DNA of 64,000 nucleotides, taken from positions 69,607,317 to 69,671,316 of the forward strand of contig CM043701.1 in assembly GCA_023935145.1 (NCBI GenBank), given 5' to 3'. Below are positions 11,110 through 22,983 of the stretch, one piece after another (the first letter of the stretch is position 1; the number at the start of each line of letters is the position of its first letter). A model generated the notes under the pieces. That model was given only the letters and a program-made list of their open reading frames with translations. It was not told where the DNA came from and did not search any database. The translations under genes and the position numbers were made by a program. Source of the DNA: Bretschneidera sinensis. Taxonomy: Eukaryota; Streptophyta; Magnoliopsida; Brassicales; Akaniaceae.

Positions 11110-12416
11110 TGTTAGTATTTTAGAGTTGATCTAGGTTTTAATTGCACTTTTATATGTTAAAAACTCTAAAGTGTCATTCTTGGTTCACTGATTTGTTTTG
11201 ATGCATTTTCAGGTATTTTAAGTCTTAAAAAGATGGAAAAACTATTGTTCAATGAAGCACAAAGATTCCATGCATACTAGAGCAAAAGAGTGCTTTCGAA
11301 AAGGCTAAAAAAGGAGATCCAAGTACGTGTGCCGCGACTTGGATGGAGCTGGGCTGCACCCTCCAGAACAGAGACCAAAAGAAGCAAGGAAGCCATCAGG
11401 TCAGGTCGCGCCTTGGACCAAGAGGTGCCGTGCCCTGAGGTGTGCGTCGCAGCCTGGATGGAGCTGGGCTGCACCCTCCAGAATGACCATAAATCCTGAC
11501 AAAAGCCAAGCTTAGGCGAGAAAAAATCCAAGCCTAGGCGCGCACACGGACTTTGTTCTCCGAGTTATGACCTAATTAGGTCTTTAATGATTATTCAAAC
11601 CCTAAAACATCTTTGAATTTTGTACATTATAAATAGCCCACTTAGGGTTTGATAAGAGGAAATTCACAAAACCTGGAAAACTCAAGGAAGCAACCAATTC
11701 TCCTCCATCAAAGTGATCAACCATGAGCCCTATGGCTAACTAATCTTCAAGCAAGGCGAAGGGATGATTCCCTAGGTGTAGTTGTTCCTAATTTCCTTTA
11801 CTTGGTTCAGTTGTAATAAGGATTTATTGTTAAGATATTGTTATGATTTACTTTGCTATCTAATTATAAGATTTTCTGTAATCTGGTGATTGCATCTTTT
11901 TCCTTGATATAAATCTAGTTATGCTTTTCTTATGTCAAGATTGTTGGGATATGATTGAGTCTGGTAGGTTTACCCTTTAGGTTTGTCCATTACTGCAATA
12001 TTGTCATAAAAGATATATTGTTGTTTCTTGATAAACCTATAGGGTGAATCATGTGTGCATGAATCAAAAGTAAAGTATTTCATAACAATTACATTTGGGT
12101 TTATACATGCTCTTATTAAATATTTGTCGGTTGCATGTTTGGGATGTGAAACCCGCAACTGAGATAAAAATAACTGAATCAAGTTAGGATTAGGGCAACA
12201 AACCTAGGGAGGATTCCCGGAACCTTGTTGTTCCCCTATTATATTTTACAATCTATTTTACACAATTACTTCATTATCAAAAATTCATACTTTTTCACTT
12301 AAATTTGTATCGTTTGTGATATGGTTCACACCTTATTTTGTAGATAACTTGTTTCTCTGTGAAATCGACACCCCAAAGTCATGCTACAACTACCGCGTGT
12401 GTTTTGGGCGTAATCA
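11110..12416 (+). mobile_element. solo gypsy LTR inside copia RNase H
   Basis: The sequence begins TGTTAGTATTTTAG and ends TTTTGGGCGTAATCA. It carries AATCGACACCCC about 50 bp from its 3' end, as in the minus-strand LTR at 5772, and a TATA box (cattataaatagccc) near 11629. No internal gypsy sequence adjoins, hence solo LTR. The flanks CTAAT and AGACT do not form a target duplication. Left and right copia flanks seem to cover overlapping RNase H positions, so recombination as well as simple insertion is possible. Confidence 0.7.
11340..11483 (+). repeat. 29-bp exact direct repeat in LTR U3
   Basis: The 29-bp unit beginning tggatggagctgggctgcac is present at 11340-11368 and 11455-11483 without mismatch, 115 bp apart, upstream of the TATA box. 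GC-rich. Confidence 0.9.
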
Positions 12417-12856
12417 AGACTCCAGGAAGTCGACCTCAAGATATGTGTTTTTACTTGTTAGAGGTTCAATATAATGGAGAAGTGCAAAACAATCAATAGT
12501 CGTTTCATCCACTATAGAGGCAGAATTTAGAGCATGCTTTGAAACTACTTCATAAGCAATATGGTTAAGGAATTTCATTACAAAGATTAGAGTGGAGGAT
12601 TCCATAGCTAAGCCATTGAAGTTATATTGTGATAATTTGGCTACAGTGTTCTTTTTCTAAGAATAACAAGAGTGGAAGTCAAAATAAGCACGTTAACATT
12701 AAGTACTTAGTTGTCAGAGATAATGTGAAAAAGTATATAGTAACGATCGATTATGTAAGTATAGAGTTAATGGTTGTAGATCTCATGACAAAAAGGTTGT
12801 CAGTGAAAGTGTATAAGGATCACGTGGATCATATGGGACTTATTAGCTCATTTTAG
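12417..12856 (+). pseudogene. copia RNase H C-terminal relic
   Basis: In shifted frames this reads STIEAEFRACFETTS, LYCDN and SKNNKSGSQNKHVNIKYLVV, then MVVDLMTKRLSVKVYKDHVDHMGL (12629-12856). This is the end of copia Pol, ahead of the polypurine tract at 13201. Frameshifts and one stop separate the blocks. Confidence 0.8.
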
Positions 12857-13211
12857 TTTCATTGTTATTTGACAACATTTGTTTTACACTCAATTCTGAC
12901 ATGATGTTTATATTTGGTGCACACAAAGTGTTTGTCATGTTTTATTAATCCACTAAATGGATTGGACCCTGAATGACTTATAAGAAATCATTCATATGGA
13001 ACTAATACCATATAAGGTTCTAGAATCATCCATTATAACACATGGAAAAAAGTGTTAGGTAAAAGAGCTTACCCACTATGATTCGTGTATTGAGAATATC
13101 TTTTTGAGGATACAATGTCCATAATTATGAAATGGGTAGTTTCAGTTAATAGCCATAGTTTATGTAAGTGTTACCCAAATTTCAATTATATCACATGGCC
13201 AAGTGGGAGAA
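12857..13211 (+). other. copia untranslated region and polypurine tract
   Basis: Non-coding sequence between the Pol end and the 3' LTR. The polypurine tract aagtgggagaa at 13201-13211 sits directly before the TG of the LTR, where plus-strand DNA synthesis would be primed. Confidence 0.6.
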
Positions 13212-13640
13212 TGTAAACTGACGTGGCCCATGTTTTATTTGGGTGACATGTTTGGAATTAACTACCCACTAATTATGTAATTGGGCATATGGGTTTTGGG
13301 TGGTTTATTAAAAATAAACTACTAGTAGTGATGGGAAGTTATAACTTTCTTGATAGAAGGGAGATATAAAAAGAATTTTAAACTGACAAAGGTCCCTAGC
13401 CTAGCAAAAGATATGATATCTTTGATTTCCATCAAATCTCATCTTTAGAGATTTGCATAAGCTAGTAGGCTTTGTCAAACACTTCAATTATTTCAGAAAA
13501 TCTTAGTAAGTTAACTAATACGGAATCGTGGTGCTATCTTGGATAGCAAAACAAGTGGATTTCGATAGAGAACAACGTGTTTGATCATTCATGGTTAGAG
13601 GTTAGTAATTTAATTTTATTTTGTTTCTTCCGTAATAAGG

Positions 13641-14469
13641 CTAAATTTATCACCCAAACATAGAAGCTTGTCTTCTTCATCACACCTTGTTAACTTCTTT
13701 CAATGAGAACTCAAAAAAAAAAAAAAAATCCATTGTACTCATGAAACACGATAAAGAAACCTTGAAACATTCCTACAATATAAAAAGAAGGAAAAGTTAA
13801 ATACTTGAAAAATCAAAAATTAAAGAATTTCATAAAATGGAATTTGTATAAGCCCTAGAAACAAAAGAAATGATAAATCTTCATAACTTCATCATTATTA
13901 TCCTTCACTCATAAGAAAAAATAGCTCCTGGAAAAATTGAAATAGCACATTAGAAATTTTTAGTAAAAGTATATCAAACAAGCATTATAAACATGATGAG
14001 TAATAATAAAAGTAAAAGAAAAACGCTTACATCATAATCAAGCTCACTTTAGGTTATTGGTTGAAAGTGTTATATTTAAGTCGATCACTCTTAAGATGTC
14101 TCCACCATCAACTAGACAAAAATCACATTGAGAACCTTAAACACTAGCTTCAGTTTCATTTTAACATATGTAGATATTATGATCTACAACTTTGCAAATT
14201 TTATATCTTCTTGTTGTTTCAACTATCTCAAATTGTGAAGGATCTTATTTTGTGGACCTTGATTCCTTCTTTTTCTTTGATATTAAAGGGCGACCTTTGT
14301 GGGCTAGAACATTTGTTTTAAAAAGTAAATAAAATGGTGCACTCATAAGTTGATAAAACTTTTCTCTTGTTTTTTTTTTTCCTTTTGAGCAATGGGCCAT
14401 TTTTTGTATTTATCTCAAAACTCATTGAGCAACTCTACAAATTCACCGTCATCATCATTTTTTCCACCA
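13641..14469. other. non-coding DNA downstream of the MULE relic
   Basis: AT-rich, with a 16-bp poly-A run near 13713. It lies 3' of the minus-strand transposase relic and may be part of that element, but I saw no terminal inverted repeat. Confidence 0.4.
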
Positions 14470-16040
14470 CTAGCACATGGTAAACTCTTTGTGTCAATTT
14501 CCAATTATGAATGTATTATGTTTAGTGGCAATGCCTTATCTTTGTGCCCCATCATCATGTGTGCATAAGGAAGACCCATAGTAGACATAAAATGACCAGT
14601 GCATATAGGTTTAGTCTTCCCAAATTTAACCATTTCAATAGCTTGTATAGCTCTTTCATTGCAAAGATTGACACATTAGTGACAATTTTCTTAAAAAGAA
14701 AAATATTGAAGCTATGACAAACTCGAAACTTTTCACATGAAAGTTTTGCTTTTATCTCTAAAAATCCATTTTCAATTGCAAGGCACATTTTTTCTTTCAT
14801 ATGTCAAAGATCACCCATAAAATCTTTCAAATATTTCTAAATTTTGTATGCGTACTTTCTGCCCCTGAAGAAGCTCGATTTTCAAAATGTGAATACTTCA
14901 ATCCATGTACTCACAAATCACTCTTTGTAAGGAAGCCATGTCTTTTGGATATACATCAACACATCCTTTTTTTCTTTAAATAAAATATTAAAAAAGCACC
15001 AAATTTTCTCAAATGCTTCCTTTGTTTTGTTATACACTACTTCATTCCAAGTAGACATGAATAGATTCTAATTTTCTTGTTATTCAAAGTGATGCTTACA
15101 ATTCGAAAAAATATTCTTTTATATATGACATACACACAAAAGATGTCAAGTTGTAGGAAATAAAACTTTTATGGCATTCATAAAAGTTGATTCTCTATCT
15201 GACACAATGACCGAAGGTTGATAACTAGGAGCCAATATGTTCTTAAACATTTGCAAATCCCAAATATAGTATTTTTCTCCCTCCTTTTTGAAGAACGAAA
15301 AATAAGAATAAAATGAAGTGTTGAAACTTGAAACTCCAACTATATAAAATAATGGCATCTTGTACTTATTAGTCTTGTAAGTACAACCCATCACAAAGAC
15401 ATTCGATAAAGTTCGAGTCAACTCATTTGACTTTGTGTGTGCAAAGAATGTGTTAAATGCCCATTCTCATCACACACAATGTTGTAAGTGAAACCTCCAT
15501 GTACAAGTTCTTTAAATAAGTCTTGTACTATGGAACGACCTTTCAAGTTGTTCATGTGGATCTTAGCCTTCATATTATAAATAGTCTTAGATATTACTTA
15601 AAGGCTTGGATTCTTTTGTCTAAGTGAAGAAAGGATTTCACATGGTGGAACTCTTGACATAGGCATTTCTTTATAAGAGGAACAACGAGAAAAAGGATGA
15701 CCAGACATATCACTAAATGGGTCATGATTGTGCTAGAGATTTCTTGCCTCAAGTGTCCAAAAACTTTATTTTGTTCCCTTGCCGTGAACTTCAAAACGGC
15801 AACTAATGAGATGAGTTTTCGTTTTCCTTTTCATATATCCTATCAAGAGATATTATGCCTATCTCGATAATGACCCCCTTTATCACAAGCTAAAGTCACA
15901 TTTTAATTTTTCTTAGAATTTTTTATAGATAACACACACCCTTTTAATTCGAAAAACTTCCGAACATCATCAAAAAGCTCTTCACGAGATTGAAAATTTT
16001 CATTTAAATAACTCCCCTAATTCATTTTTTGTGCAGACTC
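14470..16040 (-). pseudogene. MULE (FAR1/MuDR-type) transposase relic
   Basis: Blocks occur in family order on the minus strand. An N-terminal FAR1-like zinc-finger region (about 16010-15850) reads SREELFDDVRKFFELKGC. The MULE core (15421-15146) reads GCTYKTNKYKMPLFYIVGV and VIVSDRESTFMNAIKVLFP. Next come SGAESTHTKF near 14870, and FAMKELYKL with a SWIM-like zinc finger CTGHFMSTMGLPYAH near 14560. The first catalytic Asp (DCTYKTN) is Gly, and a SWIM Cys is Tyr. Many frameshifts are present. This family catalyses cut-and-paste transposition; FAR1-type host genes derive from it, but the decay argues against a functional host gene here. Confidence 0.8.
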
Positions 16041-16639
16041 CTTTAATCTGCATTATAGAAAGAAAAAAAATATGTGCAATTATTTAGAAAACAATTCTTT
16101 TGGGTCAAAAACTAAAACAAAACAACACTCACCCATATGACATTATTTTTAAGGATAAAAAATTATTGATATAGATATCATATAAGTAATACTAGTTATC
16201 TTAAAGACACAAAAATGGCCAAATTTAAAATATACATACTGAAGTGAACTAAGAAATCAATTCAATTTTGTTTTCTTTTTTTCTTGAGTATTAAAATATG
16301 CTATTGAAATAATTTTGTTTTGGCCGAAAATGCATAGGCCTTCTCTGTTCACTCTATAGTAGCTCAAAATTTCATTTTTGATATTTTTTCTTTTAAATCT
16401 AGCCAAAAAGTAACTAAATTTCATTTTTCTCATTCACAATGACAAGTTGCAAGACTTCGTTGTTTGTGCTTGTCGCTGAATTCTTCATCAAAATATAAAC
16501 AAATCATTGGATTGATCAACCTTGGAGACAAGAATTAAAATCAAACTTAATGTCCCAAAATATTCCAAATGAGAATAACAATCGATAAATTTGTGAAATC
16601 AACCCATAAATTTTCAAGAACTTCAAATTTGGAGGAAAG
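16041..16639. other. non-coding DNA upstream of the MULE relic
   Basis: No coding signal. Probably 5' sequence of the MULE or unrelated spacer, ending at the solo LTR insertion. Confidence 0.4.
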
Positions 16640-17698
16640 TGTAGTACCCGTATTCTGAAAGTAAGGGTAAAAAAGTAATTTGATATTTGTATTAATTAAA
16701 TAATGCATACATGAAGTATTTACCGTTTACTTTGAAATAATTTTGAAAGATGATATTTGAGAATTTTATTGAAAGGAGTTAGAATATTTTTAAGAAGAAA
16801 ATATCAAATTACTATGAAAATGGAAGTTGAAAATGAAAGAATTTTAAAGAAAATATGGAATGAGGTTGAGTAAAATAATCAGAAAATTTGGTAGAAGAAA
16901 ATACAATTTTTTTATATTTTTCTATATTTTTTAAGAAATTTTTGGAAGGAACAAAAAGAGAAAAAAAAATTGATTTTTTGAAGATAATTGCAAAATGATA
17001 ATTATCTATTGAATGGTGGTGTAGGGGAACCAGTTGGCAAAGTAGCCAACTAGTGGGTGAACCAGTCAGTCAAGTAGCCTACTGGTAATGGTAGTTTTAT
17101 AAATTTTTCAAAAAAAATTATGTAAAGGATTTTGAAGTTTGAAATCAGTTTACGAAATCATTTTCTCTCTTTAAGACTACTCTCTCTCTCTAAAAAAAGA
17201 TTTGATAAACACTTGGGATTGAAAGATTTGATAATTAAAGATTGAAAGATTTAAATTTGTCAAAACTTCCGAAAGAATTTTCAAGAAATTCGAGGAAATC
17301 TTTGAAAAATGTAACAATATGAATTTTATTGTGAATTTATATATTGTTCTTCTATTATTCTTAAAAAGATATTTTGAAATTGAATTTAAATAGAAAGAAA
17401 ATAATTTTAGTTAACTATATTGAATTTTAAAGACAATTAAATTTATGCATACATGAAATTACCCAGAATTGGGTATAGAAATTTATAGAATATGAAATAT
17501 AGAAGAATTGAAGAATAAGATAGAAATTTAATAAGATGTTATTATAGGTGTTGGTGATCAGAAATTGGGTGGAATTATCGAAAAGAGGTTATCCAAAAGT
17601 AGCTTTAAGTGCTATTAGGTGAGTTGAATTTACTTTTAGTAAACGAGACTAACATGTAAATTGTATGGAAACTGATATAATAAATAATATAAAGAGAT

Positions 17699-17729
<31 letters not shown>

Positions 17730-18888
17730 TGGATGAAATAGAATGACAATATGATGAAATGGAAATTGTTGAATGTTAAATGTATGAAAGATTAATTGAT
17801 AGAAATATATGTTGAATGGAGAAATGAATCTATGAAAGTTATGATTGATAAATTGATATTATATGAAGAGATGGTTGATATCGATATGATAAAAGAAAGA
17901 TAGTTTAATTTGTATGTTATGATATACATGCTTGCATGTTGCTGATCATATGCATAGAGGGAAGACCATAAAGGTAGTTGGTCTAGATGAAACATGTAGA
18001 CATGTAGGAAGATGTTCCCAGATGATGTACCAAAATTCGTATTTTTCCCATACGTTGATAGTATGGAATGATGATGAAATGATGAGAAACAAGAAAAGAA
18101 AGATGATATAATTGCATGCATTTTTATTTAGAGTATTTTATCACTGGTGATTAAGATGCCTTAGCATCAAAGTGATTAAATAATGATGATAGAAACAGAA
18201 GTCTCATGATGAGACAACTATGATAAGGAAAAAGATATGACATGATAAATAATAAATTTATTGTATATTGTGAACCTCATAACGAGGTAAATTATTATAG
18301 TTAGATGATGATAATGTTATTGAGATGATAAACTTTAGCTGATTAAATATATTAGAAGATAATTGAAATGATATGAATATAAGATAGAATTTTGAAAGAA
18401 TATAGTATGATGATTGATTGGAATTACAATATATGAAGAGATAGAAGAATACTCATGTTGAAGTATATATGAGATGATAGATGAAAGAATATTAAAAGAA
18501 TATTGTTATGATTTAATATTGAATTATGACTAAAAGTATACAAATCAAGTACTTCTAGTAAATTTAACTCACTAAGTTTATGAAGTTCACTCCTCATTGT
18601 TGAATAAATTTAAAGCAGTGGGCAGGACTGGTAGATTATTGAACTAATACTCAAAGTGAGTAATTTAAGTAAGTCTTGTTGTCAGCGTCCTAAAACATTG
18701 TAAGAAATAGAAAGAAAGAAAATTTTAAGAAAGACTGTTCATGCATTTTATTATATTTGTATATATTTAATTCTGATTGGAGAAAGATAATGTATATTTA
18801 TTTTCAGTTGATGTATTGTATTATTGCATATATGTGTTGTGCTGGGATGGTAAAATGTGACAATTTCATCTCGGGATGGGTAGTTACA
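16640..18888. mobile_element. solo LTR-like element, about 2.25 kb (family A)
   Basis: It begins TGTAGTACCCGTATTCTGAA and ends GGGATGGGTAGTTACA, with TG...CA termini and inverted TGTA/TACA ends. The element at about 42133-44235 has the same termini and shares internal blocks (agctttaagtgcta near 17600 and 42780, aagtactt near 18550 and 43853, gtgctggga near 18840 and 44167). Flanks are GAAAG and AAAAG, a 5-bp target duplication with one mismatch. There is no coding sequence. The type resembles long gypsy LTRs that start TGTAA and end TTACA; that lineage link is from memory. A (TA)n tract lies at 17700-17724. Confidence 0.7.
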
Positions 18889-20837
18889 AAAAGTTATGGG
18901 TAAAAACCCTAAATTGCTAGCCAATAAATTGTGGGATAAATGTTTATCAATAAAATGCTATAAACACTACCCTGATAAAAATGAAAGTGTATTACCTTAA
19001 GTGATTTCAATTTCAGCTCATTGATCGAAATCTTTGTATCAAAAACAAAATAACAAGAGTGCATGACAACAAAGAGCAGCACACACCAAAGTGAAAAGGG
19101 GTCTTTGTGGTCCCATAGAGGCAAATAAAATAGGGGCATGGGATATTTTTGGCATAAAAGATTAAGTGGGATTACTTTGGGAATGGATCAATCCTGTTTT
19201 AAATGGGTGATGAAAATTGTCTTTGTGCTCATTAGAATACAAAATTTTTGTGAATGAAGCACTTTGGCCCATGTATATAACGCCTCCAATTTGGCATATG
19301 TCATAGATAGACATGATAGGCGTTGCGGAAAACGCCACAATCCAATGATAAATCAACCAAGATATAAAAAATCACACAAGCAAACCAAACCCAAAAATAA
19401 ATAAAGCATAAAAGAGGAGAACAAAATATTTACATGTTCCTACATCCATGGTAGTGTTTAAACACTGATAAAATTTCAATATGAGAGTAAGAAAATTACA
19501 AATTGTTTCAAATTTGAAACCCTAACACAATTCAAGTCCCTAAACACCTAATGCAATTGTTTTTTATATTTTCACACACCCAAGGAAGAATAAGATTCTC
19601 TTCCTAGCTCTAAAAAAAACATATTTATAGTCCCATGGTTAAATAGCTTTTGTGCACTAAAACAATTCAAGTCTATATGCACAAAATTGTGTTAGGAATA
19701 AAGACTTTTGGTACTTAGTCGAGCAATTCTTAACTGCTTCTTAAACTGGAACTTACTACCATAATTAGTGTCAGACTAATACTTTACTGCTTCACATACA
19801 TCAATGTTCCGTTAGAGTTGGTTGACTAATTATGGTAAATGGTCAAGCAATTCTTCACTACAACATAAACAAGTCTCTGAGCTAAAATTTGAGGACAAAA
19901 CTCAATAATTAATAAGGCTTTAACAATACTTAATCGATCAAAGATGACAAGCAGTATCTGTTGTGATCATGGTTGGTTCCTCTATCAAGAATCAACCCTT
20001 GAAGATGAAACTCCCTGTAGCAACCAAGGGTTGTAGTGTTCCAAAAATGCTCTCACTAGAAATTTCTCACATAGAACACACTATTTGAGGTTTTACTAAA
20101 TCTATACATGCATGAACATGTAGAATTACAAATTCATTCTTTATTTAGTACTTTAAGCTGCTAAATAATACCATTGTTACTAATAGTTTGCCCCAGGTCA
20201 AATTAGTCCTCAATCTTTCAATTACAAGAAACAAACTCCCTAACTATCATTTTTTCAAATTAATAGCTATCCCCCCCCCCCCCCCTCTCTTAATTCTCCC
20301 AGACTTTCTTAGTGTTATTTCCATATAAGATAGAACAATTTAACCATGTGGATAAATTATTTAACCACATGTCATACTAAAGTCAAGAATTCTCTTGCTT
20401 AATTCCTCGTCGTGTCTTTTTCATCAAACACAGTAAACTCAAGTAATTTTTACTATTTGGGCATATCAATAAGAAAGGCTATTTTACTATTAAAAGTGCA
20501 TACCATGTTGCAAGAACTCAACGAAAATCTAGTGGCTCAGGGTGGTTTGGCATATAAACAAGAAGGGCTATTTTACAGTTAAAAGTGCATACCATGTTGT
20601 AAGAACTCAAAGAAAATCGAGTGGCTTAGGGTGCCAGTAGTTCTTCTTCCCCTAATCATGATGGTATTTGGAACTTAATATAGAGCTTATAAATGCCGAA
20701 TAAGATTAAGGTATTTACCTGGCGAGCATGTAGGGACATTCTCCCAACTTGGTTGAATCTATTAAGAGAGGTATTTTGATAGATACTCTGTGTTATCTAT
20801 GAGGGTGCTGGCAAATCAATTACTCATGTATTGAAAG
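18889..20837. other. intergenic DNA without recognised genes
   Basis: Two short minus-strand open frames (18909-19139, 19162-19356) have no motif I know. A 15-bp poly-C run lies at 20271-20285. Around 19282-19337 there is an AACGCC / GGCGTT / AACGCC set able to form a small hairpin. A tandem duplication at 20456-20633 is listed separately. Confidence 0.5.
20456..20633. repeat. 90-bp tandem duplication
   Basis: Sequence from tttggcatat at 20456 recurs from 20546 with the shared core taaaagtgcataccatgttg. The copies differ by about ten bases, so the event is old. Confidence 0.8.
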
Positions 20838-21310
20838 TGTTCAGATTTTACCCCTAAAATCTACATACTCAAACGTACAATAATTAAATAAGCAAATAAA
20901 CAAACAAATATCAAACATAACAATTTAATGTGGTTTGTAAGCCTTTTTTTCTATGCCACCAATAAACTCACAACTTTATTAATTATTAATCAAAACTTTA
21001 GGAAAATCAAAATTATTACCCTAATAACCTCACAACCCAAAATCTCCAATACAACCAAGGCTCTCAACCTAGCTCTAGTTGTAAATCTCTCATATTTACA
21101 ATGTATATTGGAATTATGAGTGTGCCTCAAACCTTCTCTAGGGCCCCTTTATATAGAGGATATTTCCCTAATACTATTACTTGTACAATGAACAATCTAA
21201 TAGAAAACTAGTACTACTCCTACTAGAACAACCAACTATAAGATAGAAAACTAATTTTTCCAAACCAATTAGAATTCTTCCTTATGAGGATTTGAGCCAA
21301 AATCCTAACA
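20838..21310 (-). mobile_element. copia 3' LTR (473 bp)
   Basis: Aligns over its length with 27026-27538. The right-hand LTR carries an additional segment of about 40 bp near 27370. A TATA motif (tatatagagg) lies near 21152. Confidence 0.85.
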
Positions 21311-21675
21311 AATCTCCACCTTGGCTCAAATTTTTCACACCTCATCAACAAATCTAACTTTCTTCTTGGTTGGTATAATCCTTCCTTTTGGTCCTTCCAT
21401 ATCTTCTCCACCTAATTTTCTAAAAAAAATCTTCTCATCCAACATATACAAGCCCTTCTTGTTTATAGTAGCCTTCAACACTATATTTGATCTATTAAGA
21501 ACTTGCATATCTCCATTTGCCGCAGTCTATGTGTATCTCATCCTATCAAAATTTCCTAAAGAGATGATATTTTTAGTGAGAGAGGAAGCAAACTTTACCT
21601 TATCAAGTTTCTTCATGCTTCCATCATGGAGCTTCAACCTTAAGTTTCATTCACTATCAATTACTTTGTGTTTCC

Positions 21676-22945
21676 TGATGAGTCTTAAATATTGCAAATT
21701 TTAGACCCTTAACTTATATTTGTTATGCTCTTAGTTAGTAGTATTTCACTTTATTTTACATCTTTCTTGTGTTTTGTGTATTTTTACAGGTTTGGGGAGA
21801 AAATGAAGCATTTCAGGAGATGTGAAGCCTCTGGAGACATTGCGATCGATCGCACGAGATATGCGATCGAGCGCACCTGCACTCGAGCGCACCTGCCTAC
21901 GAATGAGCGCATGGTCAACATCCCACATCGAAATATTTGAAGTTCAGTGCATCTGCGATCGATCGTAGCAGACATGCGATCGAGCACACATGAGATCGTG
22001 CGCACAAGACATGCGATCGATTGTACCTGCGATCGGGCGCACACGGGCAGTATCCCACATCGAATCTGCAACCCATATTGCTCCGAGTCTTCCCCTATAT
22101 AAACACCATCTAGCTTCATCATTCAGTGTGCAATTATTTGTGTCATTGGGTACAATTCCTGAGCCACTTTGGTGTTTACCGGTGGACATCCGCTAGTATT
22201 CTGGTGGATCCCGAAGGCATTGCTACCACGAGGGGAAGCGCCGCCCATCAGCGAGTGGAATTTCTCCCATGTAAAGTTGTTTATTTATTTATTTTTATTT
22301 AGTTGTTGTAGTTTAATGTTTAACACTTCTATTATGAATTATAGTTTCATAGTTATGAGTTGCTAGACTCTTCAGCTAAGGTTGAAGATGAAGCCCCGCC
22401 GTTGTTTGGCGAAGTAGTTCAGATTTGCTTGTACAAATCTGACAATTTTTAGTATAAATGTTCTGTCAATTATTTGAGTTAATCTTATAATTGATTGAGT
22501 TTAAATTGTCTGTTGGATATTCCTTGTGTTTCATCTGATGGATACATTGAATGCTTTTCGATTAAATTGGATTTCCTTTGTGATTTGTTAAGAGCGGATA
22601 CATTGGATGCTTTTGGTTTAGTTGGGATATTCTTTGTTTTTTGTCTTATAGTTGGATTCATGGAATGTTTTGATAGGCTATATTTTTAGAACATATATGC
22701 TTAACTTTGGTGGGGTGGATTCAGAAACCTTAGTGTTTTTATTATTAGTTTTAAAAATCAATTTAATTTAGTTTTATTTTGTTTTCTAAAATATCATTCC
22801 AAATTCGGAACTAGGTTAAGATAAAGTTAGTTTAGATTAAAAATATATTTTCACAATGCAATTCCCTGTGGATTCGACCTCGAACTTGCACAATGCTATA
22901 CTGCAAACAACTCATGCGCTTGCGAGTAAATTAAAACTCACAACA
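21676..22945 (+). mobile_element. gypsy 5' LTR
   Basis: A TATA box (ctatataaacacc) lies at about 22092. A GCGATCG repeat array lies upstream of it. The GTGGATTCGACCTCG motif is near the 3' end. Differences from the 3' LTR look mostly like C/T and G/A transitions, as expected of methylated DNA. Confidence 0.9.
21838..22045 (+). repeat. U3 array of TGCGATCG(A/G)nCGCAC motifs
   Basis: Six TGCGATCG cores by eye, several extending to the palindrome GCGATCGATCGC, in an otherwise AT-rich LTR. The 3' LTR (24835-25064) has the same array with one extra unit of about 20 bp, which accounts for the LTR length difference. Confidence 0.85.
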
Positions 22946-22951
22946 AGTTTT

Positions 22952-22981
22952 TGGCGCCGTTGTCGGGGATCAAACCCGGGT
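22952..22981 (+). other. primer binding site for tRNA-Asp
   Basis: The sequence starts TGGCGCCGTTGTCGGGGATC. It matches the complement of the plant tRNA-Asp(GTC) 3' end as I recall it over about 30 nt with two mismatches, longer than the usual 12-18 nt. It begins 6 bp after the LTR. Minus-strand cDNA synthesis would start here. Confidence 0.8.
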
Positions 22982-22983
22982 TA

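Larger units (their letters stand above)
10006..13640 (+). mobile_element. 5'-truncated Ty1/copia: RT-RH, PPT and 3' LTR, interrupted by a gypsy LTR
   Basis: The copia starts inside RT at 10006 (MESMDKNQVWDLVELPE in the first frame). It continues through RT to about 11100, is interrupted by a gypsy LTR (11110-12416), resumes with RNase H (12417-12856), and ends with a polypurine tract (aagtgggagaa, 13201-13211) and an LTR starting TGTAAACTGACGTGG at 13212. LTR-like features (TATA at about 13366) continue to about 13640. The exact 3' end and a target duplication were not found. Confidence 0.75.

Noticed and set aside
17792..18121. 109-codon minus-strand frame
   Set aside because: It lies within the coding-free solo LTR, has low-complexity composition, and has no counterpart in the related element at 42133-44235.
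19282..19337. AACGCC/GGCGTT hairpin as a possible regulatory or transposon end
   Set aside because: Short, with no partner copy in the window and no adjacent gene.
20271..20285. Poly-C run as a possible polypurine tract on the minus strand
   Set aside because: No LTR boundary follows within 100 bp; treated as a simple homopolymer.
21725..22189. Several overlapping frames rich in Arg and Ser in the LTR at 21676
   Set aside because: They arise from the GCGATCG repeat array and recur in the same form in the second LTR.
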